Assembly: GCA_030386875.1 (NCBI GenBank)
Contig: CM059556.1
Span: forward strand, 40,340,964 to 40,404,963
DNA: 64,000 nt
Reading direction: 5' to 3'
Source: Morinoia aosen
Taxonomy: Eukaryota > Arthropoda > Malacostraca > Amphipoda > Talitridae
The position numbers and the translations under genes were made by a program. Below the pieces are notes generated by a model, which did no database searches, was not told the DNA's origin, and saw nothing but the letters and a program-made list of their open reading frames with translations. Positions 35,091 through 46,514 of this stretch are shown piece by piece; positions within the stretch are counted from its first letter, which is position 1; each line of letters begins with the position of its first letter.

Positions 35091-35364
35091 AATAAACAAG
35101 ACTTTCGGTACCGGTGAACCGGTGAGACACCAACATTTAAGAATAGCGCTAACGACCACTGCAATCTGAAAAGTTCACTGTCTGAAGTGCTTTCGGAGGT
35201 TTCAAAGTCATTTTTTGGAGAAAAAGACTGATATTGGACGGTTGCTGCGAAATGCCTGTTGGTTTTCTTTATCTGAGAGGCGTCAAATTTGTTTGAGCCT
35301 GAAAATGTACTGTTTCAACATGCCGGTTCACCAGCGCATTTTTCTCTATGTCGATCAGGAACTC

Positions 35365-35632
35365 TTCGTCTCGTCGTAGCCGAGTGGTTAAAGAACCCGC
35401 CTTTCTGTGAAGGTGTCGAGGGTTCGAATCCCGGCGCTGGGTGGCGACTTTCTCCGTTGGGTATAGGGAAAACTCAAAGCACAATACCCCACTTTATCCA
35501 GGTGTCTGAAATGGGTACCGGTCTTGACCGGGGAAAACCGTCATGGCGTCCTGGCGTTAGTTATAAGGCAATTGAAAAACTATTGTACGAGGTGATATGT
35601 ATCAGGTTTGATTGGAAATAAAGCATCCTTAG
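35365..35632 (+). mobile_element. tRNA-derived SINE, best copy
   Basis: The head has RNA polymerase III boxes: A-box region TAGCCGAGTGGTTAAAG (about 35377) and a perfect B box GGTTCGAATCC (35421). The body is about 190 bp and the 3' end reads tatcaggtttgattggaaat followed by aaagcatcc. This is a SINE head, not a functional tRNA gene: no acceptor-stem closure is seen. Confidence 0.88.
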
Positions 35633-35776
35633 ATACAGATGTTTGTTTCGTGACATGTTTAGAGGGCATCTTCCGGCATGTTTCCTGGTCATGTGGACAA
35701 GAAACAATGGCAGCGATAGCTCACGAAGTGTTACACGGGGAAAAGGTTAAAAAAAAGGTTAACATCGGCATCTTTG

Positions 35777-36038
35777 GGATGCTTCATTTACAATCAAGCC
35801 TGATACATATGATCTTAGCATTGGTTTTTCAAATGTCTTATAACTAACCCTATATATAGGACACCATGACCGTTCCCCCGTAAAGCCGGTACCCATTTCC
35901 GACCCCTGGGTTGAGTGGGTATTGTGCTTGAGCTTTCCCTCAAACCCAACGGGGAAAATCTCCGCGCCAGCGCCGGGATACGAACCCGCGACTCCAACAT
36001 ACGAGCCCGATCCCTTAACCACTGTACCACGGAGAGAA
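35777..36038 (-). mobile_element. tRNA-derived SINE, inverted relative to its neighbour
   Basis: Minus-strand copy with head GTACAGTGGTTAAGGGATCG and B box GGTTCGTATCC, ending ttgattgtaaatgaagcatc. About 145 bp separates it from the plus copy. Confidence 0.85.
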
Positions 36039-36545
36039 AGATTTAACTGTGGCTGAAGAAAATTATTCAAATGGCTATAGCAAATGATTCCAATGTGGCT
36101 ATGGCAAATTCCAAAAGAAATTTCAGAACTCAGTCACTAGCTGTTGCAATTCAAGTGGTGAAATAATAAAAAATTCAAACGCCAACGCTTTCAACGTACT
36201 AAACAGCTATTTAAATTTCATAGGAATGGTCCATAAGTAGTTCTTAGATATATAGATAAATATATAACGGGGAAAAAGGATATATATCGCTTATTTACAT
36301 ACTATCTTTGTACGTAAGCTATCAAAGATTTTCTCATGAAATGTAAATTGAATAAAAAATGTAATATGACCTTTGTCCAAAGTAGGTTTTGATGAATAAT
36401 ATTGATACATCTTGCTCTAGAATTTAAAACAGGATCAATAAAAAACAGTAATCACTTCACTGCGCGAAACTCATCGCGTTCACAAGCAAATAAACACAGT
36501 GAAGGAATTTTTTCAAAACATATATTCCATTTGAATTTTACTCCA
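36039..36545 (+). other. intron 1, unique sequence
   Basis: No gene or repeat seen. Confidence 0.4.
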
Positions 36546-37665
36546 TTTCGGGAGTTCGGGAGTCCTGAAGCTTAGGGAGTCCTGAAGGCCTGAAGCTTAG
36601 GGAGCCCTGAAGACCTGAAGCTTAGGGAGCCCTGAAGGCCTGAAGCTTAGGGAGTCCTGAAGGCCTGAAGCTTAGGGAGTCCTGAAGGCCTGAAGCTTAG
36701 GGAGCCCTGAAGGCCTGAAGCTTAGGGAGCCCTGAAGGCCTGAAGCTTAGGGAGCCCTGAAGGCCTGAAGCTTAGGGAGCCCTGAAGGCCTGAAGCTTAG
36801 GGAGCCCTGAAGGCCTGAAGCTTAGGGAGCCCTGAAGGCCTGAAGCTTAGGGAACCCTGAAGGCCTGAAGCTTAGGGAGCCCTGAAGGCCTGAAGCTTAG
36901 GGAGCCCTGAAGGCCTGAAGCTTAGGGAGCCCTGAAGGCCTGAAGCTTAGGGAGCCCTGAAGGCCTGAAGCTTAGGGAGCCCTGAAGGCCTGAAGCTTAG
37001 GGAGTCCTGAAGGCCTGAAGCTTAGGGAGCCCTGAAGGCCTGAAGCTTAGGGAACCCTGAAGGCCTGAAGCTTAGGGAGCCCTGAAGGCCTGAAGCTTAG
37101 GGAGCCCTGAAGGCCTGAAGCTTAGGGAGCCCTGAAGGCCTGAAGCTTAGGGAGCCCTGAAGGCCTGAAGCTTAGGGAGCCCTGAAGGCCTGAAGCTTAG
37201 GGAGCCCTGAAGGCCTGAAGCTTAGGGAGTCCTGAAGGCCTGAAGCTAGGGGGTCCTGAAGGCCTGAAGCTTAGGGAGTCCTGAAGGCCTGAAGCTTAGG
37301 GAGTTCTGAAGGCCTGAAGCTTAGGGAGTCCTGAAGACTTGAAGCTTAGGGAGCCCTGAAGGCCTGAAGCTGAGGGAGTTCTGAAGGCCTGAAGCTTAGG
37401 GAGCCCTGAAGGCCTGAAGCTCAGGGAGCCCTGAAGGCCTGAAGCTCAGGGAGCCCTGAAGGCCTGAAGCTTAGGGAGCCCTGAAGGCCTGAAGCTTAGG
37501 GAGCCCTGAAGGCCTGAAGCTTAGGGAGCCCTGAAGGCCTGAAGCTTAGGGAGTCCTGAAGGCTTAAAGCTTAGGGAGCCCTGAAGGCCTGAAGCTTAGG
37601 GAGTCCTGAAGGCCTGACGCTTAGGGAGTCCTGATGGCCTGAAGCTTAGGGAGTCCTGATGGCAT
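36546..37665. repeat. 25-bp minisatellite, about 45 copies
   Basis: Units of 'gggagccctgaaggcctgaa gctta', most of them identical, with C/T and G/A variants clustered at both ends. Each unit contains the palindromes AAGCTT and AGGCCT. Confidence 0.97.
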
Positions 37666-38204
37666 GGGTTGCGTTCACGCGGCGCCCTACGCGGCGCCCT
37701 GAGGGTGACCGCTATTTTTGGTGCTAAAACACGAGTTCTCAAGTGGTGGTGGGGGGGGGGGGTTAGGGTGTTGTGGGTGGGGTGTTGGGGGTGTGTTGAG
37801 GGGGGATGGGGTGTTGGGAACACAAGTCAGAGCTCTAACTTATCACTTCAACAAAAAGGCATCTCGCATGCTGCTCCAGGAAGCAAATCATGTTACTTTG
37901 GAAGTGTGAAATCCGGTAGAAGGTGCTAGTAATGGGAAATTGTGATAAATGGACTAATCGATTTCGAGGTATTAACTAAGGGCTAAAATCCTAGTGCGGT
38001 AGTGATGGTATGATACAAATTGAATCTGAAGCAAAATGTTCGCTGCAAAAACCCTCATTATAACCACAGATGTTTAACATGTTGATTTTGCCAAGGATTT
38101 AATTTTGCGTCTGATAGTAAATTTTGCCTATAATTAGGTTAGGAATTCTCATCCAGTGAGGTCTTACGGCTTGTGAAACCCTTAAATTAATCCTTTGTCG
38201 ACTC
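37666..38204 (+). other. GC/G-rich island then unique sequence
   Basis: GCGGCGCCCTACGCGGCGCCC (about 37679-37700) is a 13-bp tandem pair, followed by G-rich DNA (37744-37815) with several runs of four or more G. The remainder is unique intron sequence. No exon with supported splice sites was found. Confidence 0.45.
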
Positions 38205-38962
38205 CACATTACCCTCCCCACCTCCCCACAATTCCCACCTCACCTCCCCACAATCCCCACCTCCCCACAATCCCCACCTCCCCACAATCCCCACCCCACC
38301 TCCCACAATCCCCACCTCCCACAATCCCCACCTCCCCACAATCCCCACCTCCCCACCTCCCACAATCCCCACCTCCCACAATCCCCACCTCCCCACAATC
38401 CCCACCCCACCTCCCACAATCCCCACCTCCCACAATCCCCACCTCCCACAATCCCCATCTCCCCACAATCCCCACCTCCCCACCTCCCACAATCCCCACC
38501 TCCCCACAATCCCCACCCCACCTCCCACAATCCCCACCTCCCACAATCCCCACCTCCCACAATCCCCACCTCCCCACAATCCCCACCTCCCCACAATCCC
38601 CACCCCACCTCCCACAATCCCCACCTCCCCACAATCCCCACCTCCCCACAATCCCCACCTCCCCACAATCCCCACCCCACCTCCCACAATCCCCACCTCC
38701 CACAATCCCCACCTCCCCACAATCCCCACCTCCCCACAATCCCCACCCCACCTCCCACAATCCCCACCTCCCACAATCCCCACCTCCCCACAATCCCCAC
38801 CTCCCCACCTCCCACAATCCCCACCTCCCCACAATCCCCACCCCACCTCCCACAATCCCCACCTCCCACAATCCCCACCTCCCACAATCCCCACCTCCCC
38901 ACAATCCCCACCTCCCCACAATCCCCACCCCACCTCCCACAATCCCCACCTCCCCACAATCC
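38205..38962. repeat. C-rich 16-21-bp minisatellite
   Basis: About 45 units of 'ccccacctcccacaat' with optional extra C or CACC. Its reverse complement has the same core as the array at 44632-45730. Long open frames on both strands are repeat artefacts. Confidence 0.97.
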
Positions 38963-39238
38963 TAATGGGATTTGAAAAATTGCGTCGCCATTGCAACACA
39001 GCGGTCAGCACAAGTGATGTGTCAACCTGGCCACGAAAAGTGTTTTTTTTTTCAACTAAAACGACCAGTTTTTAATGTTTACGAATATTATTAGAGCGCC
39101 AGGCAGCCCGGCGGAAATGCATGAACTAAGTTTAAAAAATTACCCATGGCGAATTTGACTGGTTAAGAACATCTCGTACTCTAGCCAAATCGGCAGAAGG
39201 ACTTTCATTCCTTCTCTCTATTTCTAGTAAGACAAATT

Positions 39239-39395
39239 TGCGTGCGTAACTGCGTGCGTAACTGCGTGCGTAACTGCGTGCGTAACTGCGTGCGTAACTG
39301 CGTGCGTAACTGCGTGCGTAACTGCGTGCGTAACTGCGTGCGTAACTGCGTGCGTCACTGCGTGCGTAACTGCGTGCGTAACTGCGTGCGTAACG
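39239..39395. repeat. 12-bp minisatellite (TGCGTGCGTAAC)n
   Basis: About 13 nearly identical units. Confidence 0.95.
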
Positions 39396-39599
39396 CACGT
39401 ACATGATGCGTCATAATTTGCTGCGTTAATAACCTAAGTATAAATAAAAATATATAAAATAGAGTAAGAAGTGCACCATCTGGATCGGTACTTTTACCAG
39501 CAGTACGTAATACAGCTGTAGCAGTAGCAACAGTATGTGTCTCAGCTATATTTGCCGCAGCTATACTCGTAAGTGCATCAGTTGAATTTACCGCAGGGA

Positions 39600-41750
39600 A
39601 ATATTTTGCAGCTGTGTTTGGGGCAGCTGTGTGTGTATTAGTAGCATCTGTTGCAGGAGTATGTGTAGCAGCTGTGTGTGTAGCAGCTGTGTGTGTAGCA
39701 GCTGTGTGCATCAACTGTGTGTGTGTATCAGCTGTGTGTGTGTATCAGCTGTGTGTGTATCAGCTGTGTGTGTGTGTATCAGCTGTGTGTGTGTATCAGC
39801 TGTGTGTGTGTATCAGCTGTGTGTGTGTATCAGCTGTGTGTGTATCAGCTGTGTGTGTGTATCAGCTGTGTGTGTATCAGCTGTGTGTGTGTATCAGCTG
39901 TGTGTGTATCAGCTGTGTTTGTGTGTGTGTGTATCAGCTGTGTGTGTATTAGCTGCGTGTATCAGTTGTGTGTATCAGCTGTGTGTGTATCAGCTGTGTG
40001 TGTATCAGTTGTGTGTGTATCAGCTGTGTGTGTATCAGCTGTGTGTGTATCCGCTGTATGTGTATCAGCTGTGTGTGTGTATCAGCTGTGTGTGTGTATC
40101 AGCTGTGTGTGAGTATCAGCTGTGTGTGTATCAGCTGTGTGTGTATCAGCTGCGTGTGTATCAGCTCCGTGTGTATCAGCTGCGTGTGTATCTGCTGCGT
40201 GTATCAGTTGTGTGTGTATCAGCTGTGTGTGTATCAGCTGCGTGTATCAGTTGTGTGTTGCAGCTGTGCGTGTATCATCTGCGTGTATCAGTTGTGTGTA
40301 TCAGCTGTGTGTGTATCAGTTGTGTGTGTATCAGCTGTGTGTGTATCAGCTGTGTGTGTATCAGCTATGTGTGTATCAGCTGTGTGTGTATCAGCTGTGT
40401 GTGTATCAGCTGTGTGTGTATCAGCTGTGTGTGTATCAGCTGTGTGTGTATCAGCTGTGTGTGTATCAGCTGCGTGTGTATTAGCTGTGTGTGTATCAGC
40501 TGTGTGTGTATCAGCTGTGTGTGTATCAGCTGTGTGTGTATCAGCTGTGTGTGTATCAGCTGTGTGTGTATCAGCTGTGTGTGTATCAGCTGTGTGTGTA
40601 ACAGCTGTGTGTGTGTATCAGCTGTGTGTGTGTCAGCTGTGTGTGTGTATCAGTGTATCAGTCGTGCGTGTATCAGCTGTGTGTGTATCAGCTGTGCGTG
40701 TATCAGCTGTGCGTGTATCAGCTGTGTTTGTATCAGCTGTGTGTGTATCAGCTGTGTGTGTATCAGCTGTGTGTGTATCAGCTGTGTGTGTATCAGCTGT
40801 GTGTGTATCAGCTGTGTGTGTATCAGCTGTGTGTGTTTCAGCTGTGTGTGTATCAGCTGTGTGTGTATCAGCTGTGTGTGTATCAGCTGTGTGTGTATCA
40901 GCTGTGTGTGTATCAGCTGTGTGTGTATCAGCTGTGTGTGTGTGTGTATCAGCTGTGTGTGTATCAGCTGTGTGTGTATCAGCTGTGTGTGTATCAGCTG
41001 TGTGTGTATCAGCTGTGTGTGTATCAGCTGTGTGTGTATCAGCTGTGTGTGTATCAGCTGTGTGTATCAGCTGTGTGTGTATCAGCTGTGTGTGTATCAG
41101 CTGTGTGTGTATCAGTTGTGTGTGTATCAGCTGTGTGTATATCAGCTGTGTGTGTATCAGTTGTGTGTGTATCAGCTGTGTGTGTATCAGCTGTGTGCTG
41201 CAGCTGTGCGTGTATCAGCTCCGTGTATCAGTTGTGTGTATCAGCTGTGTGTGTATCAGCTGTGTGTGTATCAGCTGTGTGTGTATCAGCTGTGTGTGTA
41301 TCAGCTGTGTGTGTATCAGCTGTGTGTGTGTGGTATCAGCTGTGTGTGTATCAGCTGTGTGTGTATCAGCTGTGTGTGTATCAGCTGTGTGTGTATCAGC
41401 TGTGTGTATCAGCTGTGTGTGTATCAGCTGTGTGTGTATCAGCTGTGTGTGTATCAGCTGTGTGTGTATCAGTTGTGTGTGTATCAGCTGTGTGTATATC
41501 AGCTGTGTGTGTATCAGTTGTGTGTGTATCAGCTGTGTGTGTATCAGCTGTGTGCTGCAGCTGTGCGTGTATCAGCTCCGTGTATCAGTTGTGTGTATCA
41601 GCTGTGTGTGTATCAGCTGTGTGTGTATCAGCTGTGGGCTGCAGCTGTGCGTGTATCAGCTGTGTGTATATCAGCTGCGTGTATCAGTTGTGTGTATCAG
41701 CTGTGAGTGGGGCAGCTGTGTGTGTATCAGCTGTGAGTGCGGCAGCTGTT
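39600..41750. repeat. 15-bp minisatellite (GTGTATCAGCTGTGT)n, about 2.1 kb
   Basis: Roughly 140 units with GT-length variants. Each carries CAGCTG, an E-box-type palindrome. Because the unit is 15 nt, three plus frames stay open (up to 691 codons of repeating VYQLC, CISCV or VSAVC). No start, splice or non-repetitive context suggests a protein. A duplicated block of about 360 bp is visible (41.06-41.24 and 41.40-41.60 kb carry the same variant order). Confidence 0.97.
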
Positions 41751-41864
41751 GAGCGCACGCAGCACACGCCGAAGCTGTAAGAGCAGCAGCGATAACACGC
41801 TAACAGCCGTCGCTCGTGCGGCTATTTCTGGCCGCGAGTTGCGTACGCCACAGCGGCAGCGTGG

Positions 41865-42006
41865 CTGTGGCAAATGGCCATAGCAAATTGCTGTGGCAAA
41901 TGGTTTTGGCAAATGGCTTTGGCAAATGGTTTTGGCAAATGGCTTTGGCAAATGGCTATGGCAATTCGCTATGCCTATGCCATTTGCCTATCGCAATGTG
42001 GGAAAC

Positions 42007-42059
<53 letters not shown>

Positions 42060-42060
42060 G
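41865..42060. repeat. 12-bp (GGCAAATGGCTT)n then (GT)n
   Basis: About nine units of a 12-bp repeat with TTTGGCAAATGG, followed by an uninterrupted GT run at 42009-42054. Confidence 0.92.
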
Positions 42061-42879
42061 TGGCTGTGTAGTGTGTGTAGCTGTGGTCAAAATTAGCGAA
42101 CTGAAGTGTGATTATTTCATTTGGATCAACCAAAAGCTTGTTTTCTTTGTTGAAAGTTACCCTAAAAATAGCTTCTTATGCGCATATCGTGTGCGCCCAA
42201 TTTTGTGAGGAATTTTCAAAGTTACAAAAAGTTTCAGCAGAATGTCACGTAATTCAAAATTATGCAATGGACAACATTTGAAAACTCACCAAGGCACTCA
42301 GTTAACGAGATTTACTGATTTAAAATTTGAATACCAAATACAAATCATCGTCAACTCCAGAAATATATTATAAAATATTAATGATGACATAGGTTTTTTA
42401 AAGCCAGTTGAATGATCTTTTGTTGGACCACTTCAATGTCCTAACTGAACGCTTATCACTGAAAGAATATTTCAAGCTACAGGTTATGTTTAAAAAATGA
42501 ATAAAAGCAGAGATTTCAGTAAAAAAATAATTGTTAAAAAGCGTCACTTTAATTAACTCAACAAAGAAACGTCGTTAGTGCCTCCAGTTAAACGTCATCA
42601 TTTGTGTCTCCAGTTAATCCTACTGGATACTCGAAACCGGTACATGCCTTTAATGACTTATTCCTTGAAAGTTTTCAAAGCATCGTTTCAAAACAGAAAC
42701 TGAAATTTCTCGGCATTCAAACAATTCTTAGCACATCTGAATTATGCGGAAAACTGCGACGTGACTTTTGAAGAGAGCATGACAATTTCTCGTCAGTGAG
42801 AACAGTCAAAAAAAGCCCGACTCGGTGCTAGAAACAACCACGTTGTTGGTATATAGTGTCAAAATTTGCCCCATATCTA
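42061..42879 (+). other. intron 1, unique sequence
   Basis: No gene or repeat boundary seen. Confidence 0.4.
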
Positions 42880-43127
42880 ATGGGTCTATATCTTATGGGT
42901 CTAAATCATATGGGTCTAAATCATATGGGTTCATTTCTTATGGGTCTATATCTCATGGGTCTAAGTCATATGGGTCCATTTCTTATGGGTCTATATCTCA
43001 TGGGTCTAAGTCATATGGGTCCATTTCTTATGGGTCTATATCTCATGGGTCTAAGTCATATGGGTCCATTTCTTATGGGTCTATGTCTCATGGGTCTAAG
43101 TCATATGGGTCCATTTCTTATGGGTGG
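42880..43127. repeat. 15-bp minisatellite with 60-bp higher order
   Basis: Units of 'tatgggtctanntct' type arranged in a fixed four-unit series (tatatctc, aagtcat, ccatttct endings). Open frames are artefacts. Confidence 0.93.
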
Positions 43128-43439
43128 TGAGATGTAAGTTTAGTGTTGTGAACTTGGAAGGCCAACGAAAATTAGAGTACTCAAAGCAAAATATTGAATC
43201 TAAATTGCGCAGCCAAAACTGTAAAGTTTGGAGGAGGCTCCATTAATATCTGGAAAAATTTTCCCCTCTTAATGATTGACGCACGATAAGATTGATTAAA
43301 AAACGATCGAAATACCAAAGAATTTTTATTAGACCCTACTTCAAGGAATGTTTTTTCTCTTGGTTATGACTGACGTCTGACAGATTGCCGAACAAATTGG
43401 GATGGAGATACCAAAGACTCGTGTTAGACCCTATTTGAA
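43128..43439 (+). other. intron 1, unique sequence
   Basis: A segment with 'agaccctacttc' / 'agaccctatttg' is loosely duplicated. No gene. Confidence 0.4.
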
Positions 43440-43662
43440 CACTTTGATTGCGACTACTAAATATTAAGTTCAACACCAAACTAAAATTTAAAGTCATTTG
43501 TAGTCAACCATTTTGATAAAAAACAAACATGAACTGGATCGTGCCTTCATTTAGCTTCGATTAAGTACTTATGAAAATTGAATTTGCGACTACTGGTCGG
43601 TCAGCAGCATTATGAAAATTACCCCCGTGTACCACCGGTGGCACACGTCGCAGTCAAAGTGT
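43440..43662. mobile_element. TTAA-type MITE, inverted orientation
   Basis: Ends CACTTTGATTGCGAC and GTCGCAGTCAAAGTG; interior shared, in reverse, with 25336-25548 and in the same sense with 60508-60721 ('catgaactgga', 'gcagcattatgaaaat', 'accaccggtgg'). The TTAA sites are mutated. Confidence 0.68.
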
Positions 43663-43704
43663 TTAGCACCGTTAATAAAACAGTTGACTTGTGAACTAGC
43701 GTTC

Positions 43705-43800
43705 GTGCATGACAGCGCTCCGTGCCACAGTGCGTGATAAATCGAATTCAAATGAGCTTAAATGGCCACAGTATTTAATACGATTGAGAATTTGTGAATG
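43705..43800 (+). pseudogene. Tc1-like transposase relic
   Basis: The plus strand reads AFVHDSAPCHSA, matching the Tc1 pattern around the second catalytic Asp (F-x-x-D-x-x-P-x-H). It is followed, after stops and a frameshift, by LKWP and NTIENL, matching the region leading to the third catalytic residue. Very short and broken. Confidence 0.5.
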
Positions 43801-43889
43801 ATGATTGATGAAAAAATAACCCAAAAAAATTTTACTTAGTCTTCGAAAGGAAGCGTTATTGACCACACTCTGGAAAATATAATGATTAA

Positions 43890-44140
43890 ATGGAGCATCA
43901 TCAGAATATTTGAAAGGGCTCAAAAGAGAAGAAGAAAGCTACCGGCTTCAGCCCAAGAAGGTTATCCTTCACCAAGACAATGCATGCCCACACACAGCCC
44001 GAAAGCCTCAATGCCGATCCAAATCACGGAGTGGAACATTCGACCCAATCTGATCTATTACAGACATTGTTTCATTGGTTTTTTATGGTTTCAAACGGAT
44101 ACATGGGCAAAAATTGATTTCACGTCTCCAGGAATGAATT
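43890..44140 (+). pseudogene. mariner-like transposase relic
   Basis: The plus strand encodes VILHQDNACPHTAR (about 43960-44001), the well-known mariner signature around the second Asp, preceded by a basic segment in another frame and followed by a stop and WFQTDTWAKIDF. Frameshifted and truncated; no ends seen. Confidence 0.65.
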
Positions 44141-44407
44141 AATGAATGAATTAGTCGCTGATCGGACTGCGTGTATTTGGTGTCCACATGTCTGTATTTT
44201 GTGCCGTTTGCAGTGAAGCGAGTAACATATTCAATTTCGATGTAGATACATAAATGTTATAAATGCAACATGAATGTTCAAACATACCCGCCGTTCAAGA
44301 CACCAATACCCGATTACATAAAAAAACACCATTGACACCAGTGAAAAACACCATCGATACCATACATTCCAAAACACAACCAGAAATTCGCACCTTTTTC
44401 CTCTCAG

Positions 44408-44631
44408 ACGAGAGCTTGGAGGCGTACACCTCCCCGCCGCAGGGGTACGCGGCCTCCCCACCGCCGGCGCAGTCCAGTCCCCACTTCCGCCCCTCCCTCC
44501 CCGCCCGCGCCGCGCCCCAGCACCTCCCCGACCAGCGGGGAGGCCGGAGGCGGGGGACGGTTGGGGACGCGAGGGTGGCTGCTGTCGAAGCGCACAAGGA
44601 GAAGAAGGGGCACCGTTCTGCGTGGGGAAAG
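44408..44631 (+). CDS. large gene, exon 2: Pro-rich, basic C-terminal half
   Basis: Acceptor TTTTTCCTCTCAG| and donor GGGAAAG|GTGAGG. Two nt complete the split codon from exon 1 (GAC, Asp244) and the exon ends in phase 0, residues 244-318. It encodes DESLEAYTSPPQGYAASPPP, then an Arg/Gly-rich part and a Lys-rich end KEKKGHRSAWGK that runs into exon 3. Composition is about two-thirds GC against AT-rich upstream DNA. The donor lies at the first unit of a 22-bp minisatellite. Skipping this exon would need the alternative exon 1 donor at 18793 to keep frame. Confidence 0.78.
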
Positions 44632-45730
44632 GTGAGGTGGGGGTTGTGGGGAGGTGGGGTGGGGATTGTGGGGAGGTGAGGTGGGGGTTGTGGGGAGGTG
44701 AGGCTGGGGTTGTGGGGAGGTGGGGTGGGGATTGTGGGGAGGTGAGGTAGGGGTTGTGGGGAGGTGAGGTGGGGATTGTGGGGAGGTGAGGTGGGGATTG
44801 TGGGGAGGTGAGGTGGGGGTTGTGGGGAGGTGAGGTGGGGGTTGTGGGGAGGTGAGGTGGGGATTGTGGGGAGGTGAGGTGGGGATTGTGGGGAGGTGGG
44901 GTGGGGATTGTGGGGAGGTGAGGTAGGGGTTGTGGGGAGGTGAGGTGGGGATTGTGGGGAGGTGAGGTGGGGATTGTGGGGAGGTGAGGTGGGGGTTGTG
45001 GGGAGGTGAGGTGAGAATTGTGGGGAGGTGGGGTGAGGATTGTGGGGAGGTGAGGTGGGGATTGTGGGGAGGTGAGGTGGGGATTGTGGGGAGGTGAGGT
45101 GGGGATTGTGGGGAGGTGAGGTGGGGATTGTGGGGAGGTGAGGTGGGGACTGTGGGGAGGTGGGGATTGTGGGGAGGTGGGGATTGTGGGGAGGTGAGGT
45201 GGGGATTGTGGGGAGGTGAGGTGGGGATTGTGGGGAGGTGAGGTGGGGATTGTGGGAAGGTGGGGTGGGGAATGAATGGGGGAGGTGAGGTGGGGATTGT
45301 AGGGAGGGGAGGTGGGGATTGTGGGGAGGTGGGGATTGTGGGGAGGTGGGGTGGGGAATGTGGGGAGGTGAGGTGGGGATTGTGGGGAGGTGGAGTGAGG
45401 ACTGTGAAGAGGTGAGGTTGGGGTTGTGGGGAGGTGGGGTGAGGATAGTGGGAAGGTGAGGTGGGGATTGTGGGGAGGTGGGGTGAGGATTGTGGGGAGG
45501 TGAGATGGGGATTGTGGGGAGGTGGGGTGAGGATTGTGGGGAGGTGGGGTGGGGAATGTGGGGAGGTGGGGTGGGGAATGTGGGGAGGTGAGGTGGGGAT
45601 TGTGGGGAGTTGGGGTGAGGATTGTGGGGAGGTGAGGTGGGGATTGTGGGGAGGTGAGGTGGGGAATGTGGGGAGATGAGGTTGGGAATGTGGGGAGGTG
45701 GGGTGGGGATTGTGGTGGGGTGGGGTTTGT
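44632..45730 (+). repeat. G-rich 22-bp minisatellite starting at the exon 2 donor
   Basis: About 50 units of 'gtggggattgtggggaggtg ag' and variants. The first bases are the 5' splice site itself, and many units contain AGGTGAGG, a donor-like word. Four-G runs give G-quadruplex potential on the sense strand. Minus-strand frames of up to 504 codons are artefacts. Confidence 0.95.
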
Positions 45731-45771
45731 TGGGAGAGGTACCAATTGTACAAAAAATATAGATGGATTAA

Positions 45772-45905
45772 CACGTTAACTATGGCTGTTAAATTGGAAT
45801 GCAAGATTCACATCCAATTAGAATAAATTTCAACATTCAAATAAGAAATTGTTAATATCCATGTATCCCCTTGCGTGGCCACCGGTGGGTCACCAAGCAG
45901 CCAGC
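45772..45905. mobile_element. partial TTAA-type MITE
   Basis: TTAA at 45768-45771 followed by CACGTTAACTATGGCTG, and later GGCCACCGGTGGGTCACC. The right end is missing. Confidence 0.5.
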
Positions 45906-46514
45906 GAGTTGAGGCATTCCTTAGGACGATAAGAACTCTACGGAGACCCACTGCCTAAGTCACAAGTTCCTCCAATAGACAGGACAAAAACTTCCTTATC
46001 TCTGCATTACGATGGAAAATTTCATACCACGAATTTAGAGCGTTAATATACAACTCATAAGACAAGTATAATAGGGTTGTGATGTTAAAATATGGCCTGC
46101 GAATATTTCCATCATAAAGAGAGCGCAGGAACTTCTCTAAAAACGTCAAGTCGGACACCAAATAACAAGTGAGCTCCCGTCTGTGGGGATCAATAGTATT
46201 CAATACACGCAGAATATCATGTCCATGAACGGGAATTATGTTGCAGAGGTTAAGTTGATGTATTGGAAGCCATGCAAGTTAGGTTACGTAATGTTAGGCA
46301 AGTTCTAATATTTATAATAAACAGTAAACACATTAACAGAACTTCTGTCTGGGGATAAATTGTTCGGAAAACATTCGTCTCAAAGCTATTGAGCGTAGGT
46401 TAATTGTCCCGGGGTGAATTATCAGGGGCAATTATTGTCCGGGCATCAAATGTCCGGAGACAATGGTCCGGGCGCAGTTGTTTTGGAACCCATTTGATGA
46501 TAACTCTTCACAAC
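45906..46514 (+). other. intron 2, unique sequence
   Basis: No gene. Between 46350 and 46480 'tgtccgg' and 'gtccggg' words recur loosely. Confidence 0.4.

Noticed and set aside
35371-35445. tRNA gene
   Set aside because: A and B boxes are present but there is no closing acceptor stem, and the sequence continues into a SINE body shared by several copies.
36546-37665. CRISPR-like regular repeat
   Set aside because: Units are contiguous with no unique spacers, and the window is eukaryotic.
38187-39011. Frames of 239-274 codons on both strands
   Set aside because: C-rich minisatellite without stops on either strand.
39631-41706. 691-codon open frame (and 594- and 389-codon frames)
   Set aside because: It lies wholly in a 15-bp tandem repeat; all three plus frames are open because the unit is a multiple of three and lacks stops. 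No non-repetitive coding context.
44231-45745. 504- and 466-codon Pro/His-rich frames on the minus strand
   Set aside because: Antisense of exon 2 and of the G-rich 22-bp array; repeat composition only.
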